Origin: Laceyella putida
GTDB taxonomy: Bacteria > Bacillota > Bacilli > Thermoactinomycetales > Thermoactinomycetaceae
DNA length: 64,000 nt
NCBI RefSeq assembly: GCF_042665195.1
Contig: NZ_JBHTBW010000032.1
Location: forward strand, 14,422 to 78,421
Direction of reading: 5' to 3'
Part shown: piece by piece, positions 7,371 to 15,800 of the stretch
How the letters are laid out: each line of letters begins with the position of its first letter
Numbering within the stretch: position 1 is the first letter of the stretch
The notes under the pieces: generated by a model
Seen by the model: only the letters and a program-made list of their open reading frames with translations
What the model was told of the DNA's origin: nothing
Database searches by the model: none
Translations under genes and position numbers: made by a program

Positions 7371-8489
7371 TTGGAATACAAACCGACAACAGAGAGTCAG
7401 ACAACAGAGCAGATGTCAGACGGAACTGAGTCAACGGACGTGTTTCCGGAATCGAAGAGTACATCAGACATGCCCACCATTCAAATCCGCACCGTGGTAA
7501 GGCGGATTGCTAAAACGATGGCACAAGATGACCAGGCAGAACCCACCGAAGAGAAGAAAAACGAGCCCATCCCCGAATCCGTCGGAGAGAAGGAACCCGT
7601 CGTGGACAAGGAAGAGATGCAAGATGCGAAAGAGGAGCCACAACCGGCAGTGGCCTCGGGCATGACTAAACGCCGCGTGACGGGAAGCCATCTTCGGCTC
7701 GATCCCGTTCAAGTGCGGGAAGCAACGCAATCCCCTTCCGATGCAAGAAGGTCCCGCACATATACGACAGGCTCCTTTGCTGCTCTATCGCCGGAAGAAT
7801 ACCAGCAGGTTTTACATAGAAAAAGAAACAGGCCCATCTTTTTTTGGAGAGTGGCCGGAATTGCCTGTGGGCTCCTCATGCTCATCGGTGGAGGTGTCTA
7901 TGCGATTCAATCGGCACATGAAGAGAACCCGGCTTTGGTTACGCAAGTGAAGAAGCAGGATAAAAAACAACATCTCGTTCCCGTTGACGACTCATTGTCT
8001 AAAGGAAAGTGGATTGGTTTGATGAAAGAGAAGGATCCTTCCTTCACGTTCCCGTACGAGGAACAGACAACCGTTGACGAAGCCGGCGATAAACAAGATG
8101 TGGCTTTGGCGAAGCCGAATGATGACCTTCAGGCGGATGAGCCGGATCATCAACAGGGATCGGGTGCGGATCAAGGGAACCAAGTTCGGCCAAAACCGAC
8201 ACCCCATCGCCCCACGACGGACCCAACCCAGAAGCCGCCGCGAGAGCCAGACGGGGATAAAAAGCCCGGTTCCATTTTTCCGCCCATTTTGAAACCGTCC
8301 GATAAAGATAATGACGAAGCCGAACGGGAAAACCCAAATCAGGGGAAGGAGGATCGATCTGATCAAGGAAGACATGACCGTGACAATCTGTTTGATCGGG
8401 TAGGAGACGCATTGGATGATTTGATTGACCATGTGTTTAAGATGAGTGCCATGTTTGACCGCAGTGAGACTGAAACGGATGTGCTGTGA
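7371..8489 (+). CDS. Single-pass membrane protein of unknown function
   Basis: 372 residues from the TTG at 7371, ten bases after AAGGAG; the in-frame GTG at 7362 is too close to that site. Residues 1-150 are charged and low in complexity, one hydrophobic helix near 155-178 (IFFWRVAGIACGLLMLIGGG) follows an RKRNRP stretch, and the C-terminal 190 residues are disordered, rich in Asp, Lys, Pro and Gln, and presumably outside the cell. A short amphipathic end (DALDDLIDHVFKM) could be a binding motif. No enzyme or binding domain is recognised. It is monocistronic, starting 34 bases after repeat copy A. Confidence 0.65.
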   Translation: MEYKPTTESQTTEQMSDGTESTDVFPESKSTSDMPTIQIRTVVRRIAKTMAQDDQAEPTEEKKNEPIPESVGEKEPVVDKEEMQDAKEEPQPAVASGMTKRRVTGSHLRLDPVQVREATQSPSDARRSRTYTTGSFAALSPEEYQQVLHRKRNRPIFFWRVAGIACGLLMLIGGGVYAIQSAHEENPALVTQVKKQDKKQHLVPVDDSLSKGKWIGLMKEKDPSFTFPYEEQTTVDEAGDKQDVALAKPNDDLQADEPDHQQGSGADQGNQVRPKPTPHRPTTDPTQKPPREPDGDKKPGSIFPPILKPSDKDNDEAERENPNQGKEDRSDQGRHDRDNLFDRVGDALDDLIDHVFKMSAMFDRSETETDVL

Positions 8490-8559
8490 TTAACCAAGGA
8501 TCATTGCATTGCTAAACACAAATGAAAATAGGCGGAATAATATGAAATCAAATGGAGCG

Positions 8560-8597
8560 AAACCCATGTGTCCGTTCACCGGCACGTGGGTTTTTTG
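8560..8597 (+). terminator. Terminator of the one-TM protein gene
   Basis: AAACCCATGTG (8560-8570) with CACGTGGGTTT (8583-8593), then TTTT. Confidence 0.75.
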
Positions 8598-8607
8598 TGT
8601 TCTTTGC

Positions 8608-8649
8608 AAAAAGAAAAGCCCTTGTAAGCGATGGTAGGTTTACAAGGGC
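8608..8649 (-). terminator. Terminator of the beta-propeller gene
   Basis: GCCCTTGTAA (8618-8627) pairs with TTACAAGGGC (8640-8649). Read on the minus strand the stem is followed by TTTTCTTTTT. Confidence 0.85.
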
Positions 8650-8669
8650 ATGAAAAGGAAAGGGTTGGA

Positions 8670-9611
8670 TCAATCCAAGAAGAAATTGGTGATTTTTTTG
8701 AAGGTGGATGCGGCGCCGTCTTGGGAAGCGTCCTCTTTCGCCGTTTGCCATGCGGATGGCGTCGCGAATGGGACGGATATCTTCATGATTTTGTTATCGC
8801 TCCCGTCCGCGTTGGTGATGTAGAAGTGGCTGTCTTGATTCAACTCTTTATCATTGACTGTATAGAGTATTTTTTCGCCATCTTCAGACCAGATTGCGCT
8901 GGCCACCGCTTTGGTTGTGCCGGTGGTGATGTTTTTGGGTTGGCTTCCGTCCGCGTTCATCACATACGCATCCGTTTCCCCTTGTTTGGTCACACCATAC
9001 AAGATCTTGCTTCCGTCCGGTGAATAGTGAGGGCTGTATTCTGAACAGTTGCCCTTGCCGAGCCCGGTCAGCTTCTTCACATTGCTGCCATCCGTATTCA
9101 TGGAGTAGATATGGGTGAAGCCGGACTGGTCGGAAGAATGGAAGACGATCTTGGACCCGTCGGGGGACCAATCGGGTTCCGCATGGTGCACGCCTTCATT
9201 CACTTGCGTTAATGCTTTCACTTTTTTGCTGGCTACTTCAATGAGATAAAGATTGCCGTCACTTTTGGCGAACACAATCTTCTTGCCGTCTGGAGACCAG
9301 CGTGGAGAAGAATCAAAAGTAGGAAAATGACTGTTGGTCAAACGCACTTGATTTCTGCCATTGGCATCAGAGATGTACAAACTGTCGTTCTTGATGAATG
9401 CCAATTTCGATCCATCCGGGGACAGATCGGCGTTGGTTCCAGGCGACACCTTTTGCATATCCATCGTATCGGGATTAAATCGGTAAATTGCTTGACTGTA
9501 AAGCGAGCCGCCATTGAAATAGATGGATTTGTTTGCTTGATCGGCATGAGCCGGAACCAGGAGAGAAGTGGTGACAAGAACTGCACTGACAATGCCGAGC
9601 GTTTTTTTCAT
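8670..9611 (-). CDS. Secreted TolB-like beta-propeller protein (PD40 repeats)
   Basis: 313 residues starting at the ATG whose complement ends at 9611, behind AGAGGGAGAA. A signal peptide (MKKTLGIVSAVLVTTSLLVP, then AHA) is followed by five PD40 blades with the repeating core SPDGSKLAF, SPDGKKIVFAKSDG, SPDGSKIVFHSSD, SPDGSKILYGV and SEDGEKILY. This is the six-bladed propeller plan of the TolB C-terminal domain. In a Gram-positive it cannot be part of a Tol-Pal system; a protein-binding or sugar-binding role at the wall is an inference. It has its own terminator and no obvious partner. Confidence 0.8.
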   Translation of the reverse strand: MKKTLGIVSAVLVTTSLLVPAHADQANKSIYFNGGSLYSQAIYRFNPDTMDMQKVSPGTNADLSPDGSKLAFIKNDSLYISDANGRNQVRLTNSHFPTFDSSPRWSPDGKKIVFAKSDGNLYLIEVASKKVKALTQVNEGVHHAEPDWSPDGSKIVFHSSDQSGFTHIYSMNTDGSNVKKLTGLGKGNCSEYSPHYSPDGSKILYGVTKQGETDAYVMNADGSQPKNITTGTTKAVASAIWSEDGEKILYTVNDKELNQDSHFYITNADGSDNKIMKISVPFATPSAWQTAKEDASQDGAASTFKKITNFFLD

Positions 9612-9850
9612 CGGAGTTCTCCCTCTCTTCTTACTGGTTACAAGTACCATTATATATGATTTTGCTAGGATTCGAGTATCTCCATTTAAAATATCCACAT
9701 ATTTTTCATAGACGGTGACGCAAGGGTTCAAATCGCTTGAAATCGAGGAAAAAAGAGGTTTTTCAACCTTGACGCTTGGAGGGATTCATTGATTTAACTT
9801 CATGAATCGGCTAGACTGTTAAAGGAGTTGGACAGCGTTAAAGGGGGAAC

Positions 9851-11371
9851 GTGGTTTCACACGGCACAATGATGAAAACGTTTTGGATTCAGGGCTTGGA
9901 TAAAGCCTTTTATCGTGATATAGAGTTGATTGCCCAGCTCTTTTTTGAAGAGGTGGCTTTGCAAGAGGACGAAGCGCAAGCCCAGATGCAGTTGCGCTTT
10001 ACGGTGCGGGAGGATCATCCGATCTTTGCCCGTGTCGTGTTGAAGGAGTTGGCGAGCGGCCAGACATGGCAAGCGGAGCACCAACGTGAAGTGAAGGTGG
10101 CGTCGGAGAGCAAAGAGTACCGGAAAAAGGTAAAACAAGCTGTCAACTACGTGTTGTTGCAAGTGTTGGAACAGGCTACGGGAGTGAAACAGCCGTGGGG
10201 GATTTTGACGGGGGTGCGGCCAACCAAGCTGTTGCACTCCATGCTGCTCGATGGGATTGGCATGGACGAAGCGGAGACGATTTTAAAGAAGGATTACCTG
10301 ATTCATCAAGAAAAAATCGATATTTTAAAAGAGATCATCGCGCGCCAGGTTACGGTGCTGCCTGACTTATATGACTTGGATAAAGAAGTGAGCTTATATA
10401 TCGGCATCCCATTCTGTCCCACCAAGTGTGCTTACTGCACATTCCCGGCCTATGCCATTCAAGGGCGCAATGGTTCGGTTGAAGGGTTTTTGCGGGGGTT
10501 GCATGAAGAGATCGCCGCCGTTGGCGCATGGCTTCACGAACGCAACTTGCCGGTGACGACGATTTACTTTGGCGGAGGAACACCCACTTCGATCACGGCG
10601 GAACAAATGGATGGGCTGTTTGAAGAACTGAAGCGGTCCATTCCCACTTTTGACCGGGTGCGTGAGTTAACCGTGGAAGCGGGTCGGCCCGATACGCTCG
10701 ACCCGGAGAAATTGGACTTGATGAAGCGGTGGAAAGTGGATCGGATCAGCATCAATCCGCAAAGCTTCAAAGAAGAGACCCTCAAACTGATCGGCCGTCA
10801 TCACACGGTGAAAGAAACACTGGAAAAATACCAATTGGCGCGTGAGATGGGCTTGACCAACATCAATATGGACTTGATCATCGGTTTGCCAAACGAAGGC
10901 TTGGACAGTTTCCAGGAAACCTTGAACATGATGGGCGCATTAAGGCCTGAGTCGCTGACCGTGCACACTCTTTCTTTTAAACGCGGCTCGATCATGACGC
11001 AAAACAAAGAGAAGTACCGCGTCGCCGACCGGGATGAAACGGGAGAAATGGTGCGGATGGCGCGGGACTGGGCGAAAGGGATGGGGTACGTCCCCTACTA
11101 CCTGTACCGGCAAAAGAATATTCTCGGCAACCAAGAGAATGTGGGCTATGCTTTTCCCGGCTTGGAAAGCTTGTACAATATCATCATCATGGAAGAGCGC
11201 CAGACGATTATCGGCTTGGGCTGTGGTGCGGTGAGCAAGATTGTGTCACCGCTCGACGGCAAAATCGGGCGCTGGCCGAATCCGAAAGAACCCAAGGCGT
11301 ATATCGACACATATCAGCGCCATATCATGGATAAATTGAATATGTTGGATAAGGCTTACGGTGTGAAATAA
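9851..11371 (+). CDS. hemZ: Oxygen-independent coproporphyrinogen III oxidase-like radical SAM protein
   Basis: 506 residues, the length of the HemZ branch, which is longer than HemN/HemW. The radical-SAM cluster motif CPTKCAYC (Cys189, Cys193, Cys196) binds the 4Fe-4S centre; the SAM-binding GGGTPT and the downstream SINPQSF are typical of the HemN family. The N-terminal 170 residues are the HemZ-specific extension. HemZ is linked with anaerobic haem synthesis in Bacillus. The GTG at 9851 is chosen because AAAGGGGGAAC lies directly upstream; ATGs at 9869 and 9872 are alternatives. The gene stands alone. Confidence 0.85.
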   Translation: MVSHGTMMKTFWIQGLDKAFYRDIELIAQLFFEEVALQEDEAQAQMQLRFTVREDHPIFARVVLKELASGQTWQAEHQREVKVASESKEYRKKVKQAVNYVLLQVLEQATGVKQPWGILTGVRPTKLLHSMLLDGIGMDEAETILKKDYLIHQEKIDILKEIIARQVTVLPDLYDLDKEVSLYIGIPFCPTKCAYCTFPAYAIQGRNGSVEGFLRGLHEEIAAVGAWLHERNLPVTTIYFGGGTPTSITAEQMDGLFEELKRSIPTFDRVRELTVEAGRPDTLDPEKLDLMKRWKVDRISINPQSFKEETLKLIGRHHTVKETLEKYQLAREMGLTNINMDLIIGLPNEGLDSFQETLNMMGALRPESLTVHTLSFKRGSIMTQNKEKYRVADRDETGEMVRMARDWAKGMGYVPYYLYRQKNILGNQENVGYAFPGLESLYNIIIMEERQTIIGLGCGAVSKIVSPLDGKIGRWPNPKEPKAYIDTYQRHIMDKLNMLDKAYGVK

Positions 11372-11415
11372 TCAAAACCCTCATTTGCTCTCGACGAACA
11401 AATGAGGGTTTTGAT
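11371..11415 (+). terminator. Long hairpin after hemZ
   Basis: A perfect 17-bp stem ATCAAAACCCTCATTTG (11371-11387) with 11399-11415, lying between hemZ and the convergent coat-like gene. Confidence 0.8.
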
Positions 11416-11431
11416 TGCATTGAAGTTGATC

Positions 11432-11653
11432 TTAGCAGTCGCAGTCATCGTCGCAATCGTGGAATTTTTTGCATGGATCGAAGCAGTGATGGTGGTGGAA
11501 TTTTTTGCATGGATCGAAGCAGTGATGGTGTTTCTTTCTGCGTTTCTCTTTTTTGTCCTTTTTGACGACAACCACGACGACCACTTTGTTTTTGTTCTCG
11601 TTTTTGTTTTTGTTCACAATCCACACCCGTGGTTTTTTCTTATGGCAAAACAT
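11432..11653 (-). CDS. His/Cys/Lys-rich coat-like small protein
   Basis: 73 residues. The reading direction is fixed by a strong site, AAGGAGAGG, 5 bases before the ATG. The N-terminal third is basic, the middle is a run of valines flanked by Lys/Asn (KNKVVVVVVVKK), and the C-terminus contains two exact 12-residue repeats around HHHCFDPCKKFH, ending with an Asp/Cys-rich tail DCDDDCDC. The composition matches small spore-coat proteins that are cross-linked or metal-binding. No named family is recognised. The repeat is encoded by a perfect 36-bp DNA duplication. Confidence 0.65.
   Translation of the reverse strand: MFCHKKKPRVWIVNKNKNENKNKVVVVVVVKKDKKEKRRKKHHHCFDPCKKFHHHHCFDPCKKFHDCDDDCDC
11459..11530. 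repeat. Perfect 36-bp tandem duplication inside the coat-like gene
   Basis: Copy 1 is 11459-11494 and copy 2 is 11495-11530, identical at every base. The lack of divergence suggests a recent duplication or ongoing slippage that changes the number of 12-residue units. Confidence 0.92.
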
Positions 11654-11788
11654 AAGATCCTCTCCTTATAAAGGTTTTTTGAAGTAAATCAGATCGTTCA
11701 AGATCAATTTCACTTCACAATATAAATATGCGATTTTATAGAAAGAGGAAGGGCAGATAATCTAGGGTGAATGGATTATTTTTTATAG

Positions 11789-11830
11789 AAAAAGCCATGT
11801 CTTCCCCTAGTTCGGGGAAGGCATGGCTTT
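11789..11830 (-). terminator. Terminator overlapping the end of the deacetylase gene
   Basis: AAAGCCATG and CTTCCCC (11791-11807) pair with GGGGAAG and CATGGCTTT (11814-11830). The stop codon lies in the loop, and on the minus strand the stem is followed by a T-rich run. Confidence 0.8.
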
Positions 11831-12667
11831 GGAGATATTCAACAGTTCCGGTAAGGTCACTAACCGAACCCGGTCTCGCTTCAGTGTTTGGATGATCGTG
11901 TCAAGGGCCTGCACGGAACCGGATAAGTCTTCGCCGGTTCCTCCCGCGGAGTGTTGCAGGATAATGGCCCCCGGTGAGACCGATCCCAATACATTGGCGG
12001 TCACTTCATTGGCGATGAGACCTTTCCAATCAAGTGAATCCACGTTCCAATTCACGACGGTGTACTGTTTCCGCGCCAACCATTTGATTTGTTTCTCGTT
12101 GATGGTGCCGTAGGGGGGACGGACGAGCTTGGGAGCATAGCCGGTCAGTTTCTTAAGCATGGATTCCGTTCTCAGGATTTCGTCGCGGAAATGCTTATGG
12201 TTGAGTTTGGGGAGATTGGCATGGTAATAGGAATGGTTCCCGATCACATGTCCTTCAGCCACGATTCGCTTCACGATTTCGGGATGGAACTGGGCGCGTT
12301 TGCCCACCAGGAAAAAGGTTGCCTTTACCCGGTGTTTTTTGAGCATGTCCAATACCTGCGGAGTGAAATGCAGGTCGGGTCCGTCATCAAACGTAAGGGC
12401 GACTTGGCGTTTGGTGCGTGGCCCGCGAATGACAAAAACGTGGGCATATTTGCGCCTCAATTCCGCGAGCGAAGGGGAAGGCGATTCGCGCACATCCTTC
12501 TCTTTCCCGCCCCTCAGCTCGGGAGTGGCCTGCAACGTGACTTCGCCCACCATGGGTTTGGCGGCCTGATGAGTTTCATCACCATCAAGTGCGTTGGACT
12601 CCTTGCCGGCACATCCGCCACAGAACAGCATGGCCAAGCATGAAGCGGTGCAGAGTAACTGTTTCAC
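11807..12667 (-). CDS. Polysaccharide deacetylase (NodB domain), lipoprotein-like
   Basis: 286 residues with a GTG start. The hydrophobic N-terminus ends in FCGGCAG, a lipobox-like site with Cys19 as possible lipid anchor, although the -3 residue is an unusual Cys. The NodB domain starts near residue 88: TFDDGPD (catalytic Asp94 and metal-binding Asp95), HSYYH (His145 and His149), RPPYG at 183-187 and the late LQHSAG. Family members remove acetyl groups from peptidoglycan or other GlcNAc/MurNAc polymers on a divalent metal. Substrate is not determined. Confidence 0.85.
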   Translation of the reverse strand: MKQLLCTASCLAMLFCGGCAGKESNALDGDETHQAAKPMVGEVTLQATPELRGGKEKDVRESPSPSLAELRRKYAHVFVIRGPRTKRQVALTFDDGPDLHFTPQVLDMLKKHRVKATFFLVGKRAQFHPEIVKRIVAEGHVIGNHSYYHANLPKLNHKHFRDEILRTESMLKKLTGYAPKLVRPPYGTINEKQIKWLARKQYTVVNWNVDSLDWKGLIANEVTANVLGSVSPGAIILQHSAGGTGEDLSGSVQALDTIIQTLKRDRVRLVTLPELLNISKAMPSPN

Positions 12668-12766
12668 AATGGTCTCATCGTCCTTTCAGTGAATGAGATC
12701 AGCATGACAGGATGATTTAGGTTCTCTATTGTGGCGTTTCTTATGCAATTTTGGCTAAACAAAATG

Positions 12767-12815
12767 AAACAACCCGATGTCTGACTCCTGAAGCGGGGTC
12801 AGGCTCGGGTTGTTT
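12767..12815 (-). terminator. Terminator of the giant repeat-protein gene
   Basis: AAACAACCCGA at 12767-12777 pairs with CGGGTTGTTT at 12806-12815, with an inner TGACTCC/GGGGTCA stem. On the minus strand it is followed by a T-rich stretch. Confidence 0.8.
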
Positions 12816-12823
12816 TGCGCCGT

Positions 12824-15800
12824 TTAATTGCGGAAGCTGTTTTTCTCATCCTCCGGCCCTTCCGGGAACGGGAGGTTGATGATTTCCGGTTCGCCAGGCT
12901 GATGTTGCGTGGCGGAAGTGGAAAACAGGAGAGGTTCCTCCGTTGTGTCCGAGTTGGATTTTGGCGAAGGCGCATCATTCGCCTGACGTGATGGGGCGAC
13001 GGATTGGTGTTGCACGGGTGTGGGATCGGACTGGAAACCGGCCTGGGTGGTTTCGGTCGCTATCCAATAAAGGGCCCCATGGAGTTCGGCGGATACGTTC
13101 CCCATGCGCTGGACTTGGATGGTAAACGCATCGTTGCCGCATTTCACCAAGGAGGCATGGCAAAAGGGTTGGTTGGTCATGGCCACGACAATATAGGATT
13201 CAGGGAACGGCTTCGCCAAAGCAATCGTGACGGATTGGCTAGGTGCACCGGCTTGCAGGCGGAATGGCGTGATGCCTGAAGCCATATGCGGCTGCTGATT
13301 GGCCAAAAGGGGCTGAAAGCTCAGTTTCTCGGGTCCAATCGAGCCATCGGCAATTTTCTCCCCGGTAATGCTGTGTTGTTGCAAATGCCGGCTTTGAATT
13401 TGCTCGTTGGCGATATGGGGGGAGAGGATGTTCAGCTCTGCCAAGTGTTTGGACTGAATGGTTTCGTTCGCGATTTTCTCCCCGGTGATCGCCTTCGCTC
13501 GAATATGTTCCGTCCGCACCGTCTGTTCCGCCACGTGTTGGCTCTGAATGGCCCGTTCCGCCAGATGATCGCCGGCAATGGCGCCCGCTTGGATTTTGTC
13601 GGCGGTGACGGACTGTTCCGCCAAGTGCCCGGTTTGAATCTGGTTTGGCGCGATATGGTAGGCGGTGATGCTGGCTTCCGCCACATGTTCGGACCGGATC
13701 AGGCCCGGGTTCAAGTGGGCTTCTGTGACCGCCTGTTCTTTGAGGTGTTCGGTCCCGATCTGAGCAGGAGCGATGTGGTTCGCTTGAATGGCGTTGTTGG
13801 CCAGGTGTTGGGACTGGATGATGTCCGGGTTCAAGTGGGCTCCTGTGATCGCCTGTTCTTTGAGGTGTTCGGTCCCGATCTGGTCAGGAGCGATGTGGTT
13901 CGCTTGAATGGCGTTGTTGGCCAGGTGTTGGGACTGGATGATGTCCGGGTTCAAGTGGGCTCCTGTGATCGCCTGTTCTTTCAGGTGTTCGGTCCCGATC
14001 TGGTCAGGAGCGATGTGGTTCGCTTGAATGGCGTTGTTGGCCAGGTGTTGGGACTGGATGATGTCCGGGTTCAAGTGGGCTCCTGTGACCGCCTGTTCTT
14101 TCAGGTGTTCGATCCCAATCTGGTCAGGAGCGATGTGATTCGCTTGAATGGCGTTGTCGGCCAGGTGTTGGGACTGGACCACTTGCTTGGTCAGATGGTC
14201 GGATGTGATGCTGTGCTGTTGCAAATGGCGGCTTTGAATTTGTTCACCGACGATATGGGAAGAGAGAATGATCTGCTCGGCCAGGTGTTTGGGCTGAATG
14301 GATTCGGGTGCGATTTTCTCGGTGGTGACCGCATGGTTCCGCAGGTGGGTCGTTTCGATCGCTTCCGGTTTCACGTGTTGGCTTTCGATTTGCTTATCCG
14401 CGATGTGCGCGCTAACAACCGCTTTTTCGCACAGGTGGTTGGTTTGGATCGTTTCAGGGGCGATATGGTCGGCTTTGATGGCCTTTGCTTGGATGTGTTC
14501 CGTCCGCACCACTTCCTCGCCCAGATGCTGGCTGGAAACCGCGCGCTCGGCCAGATGATTGCCCGTAATGGCCTTTGCTTGGATTTTGGTTGCCGTGACG
14601 GCTTCATCCTGCAAGTGTTCCGCTTCAATCTGATTGGGTGCGATATGCGAAGCGTGGATGTTGTTTTCAGCCACATGTTCGGAGCGGATCGCTTCCGCCG
14701 CCACTTTCTCGGCGTTGATCGCTTGGTTCCGCAGGTGGATCGTTTCGATCGCTTCCGGTTTCACATGTTGGCTTTCGATTTGCTTATCCGCGATGTGCGC
14801 GCTGACAATCGCTTTTTCGCACAGGTGGTTGGTCTGGATCATTTCGGGGGCGATGTGGTCGGCTGTGATGGCGTTCGCTTGGATGTGTTCCGTCCGCACC
14901 GCTTCCTCAGCCACATGCTGGCTGGAAACCGCGCGCTCGGCCAGATGATCGCCCGTAATGGCCTTTGCTTGGATTTTGGTTGCCGTGACGGCTTCATCCT
15001 GCAAGTGTTCCGCTTCAATCTGATGGGGTGCGATATGGGGTGCGTGGATGCTGTTTTCAGCCACATGTTCGGAGCGGATCGCTTCCGCCGCCACTTTCTC
15101 GGCGGTGATCGCTTGGGAGACGATTTTGTCGGCCGTGATCGCTTCATTTTGAATGTGTTCCGTCAAAACCGCTTCCGAACTCAGATGCCGGCTTGACACC
15201 ACCTCATCGGCCAGATGATCGCCGGTGATGGCCTCTGACTGGATTTTGCTGGACGTGACGGTTTTATCCCGCAAGTGCTCCGTTTCAATCTGATTGGGTG
15301 CGATATGCGAAGCGTGGATGCTGTTTTCAGCCACATGCTTGGAACGGATCGCTTCCGCCGCCACTTTGTCGGTGGTGATCGCTTCGCTTGCAATGTGATC
15401 AGGACGGATTGCCTCCGGTTTCACATGGTGTCCCTCTATTTGCTCCTCCGCGATATGTTCGCTTTGAATGACCTGTTCGCCCAAATGGCGGGGCTTGATT
15501 GTTTGGGAGGCGATTTTGTCAGCCGTGATGGCTTCGTCTCGAATGTGGGAAGTGAGCACCGCTTCTGGACTCAAATTCTGGCTTAATACCGCCTCATTGG
15601 CAAGATGATAGTAGGTAACGGCTTCAGGCTGGATTTTGTCGGCGGTGACGCTTTCATCCTGCAAGTGCTCCGTTTGAATCTGGTTTGGCGCGATATGTTC
15701 GGCGGTGATGCTCTCCCTTGCCAGATGGTCGGATTGGATCGACTCGGAGGCGACTTTTTCGGCGGTAATGGCTTCATCCTGCAAGTGTTCCGCCAGAATC

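Noticed and set aside
11402..11671. Plus-strand hydrophobic 89-codon frame
   Set aside because: Antisense of the Cys/His-rich coat-like gene, which has a strong ribosome site; the apparent membrane protein is a shadow of Lys/Asn codons.
13690..14175. Regular tandem repeats as a CRISPR array
   Set aside because: Units are contiguous 120-bp coding repeats in frame; there are no unique spacers and no cas genes.
13286..15196. A 636-codon open frame on the plus strand across the giant gene
   Set aside because: It is the mirror of the decapeptide repeats: a 30-bp period keeps the opposite frame open. No ribosome site, and the minus-strand frame has a proper site, terminator and recognisable C-terminal domain.
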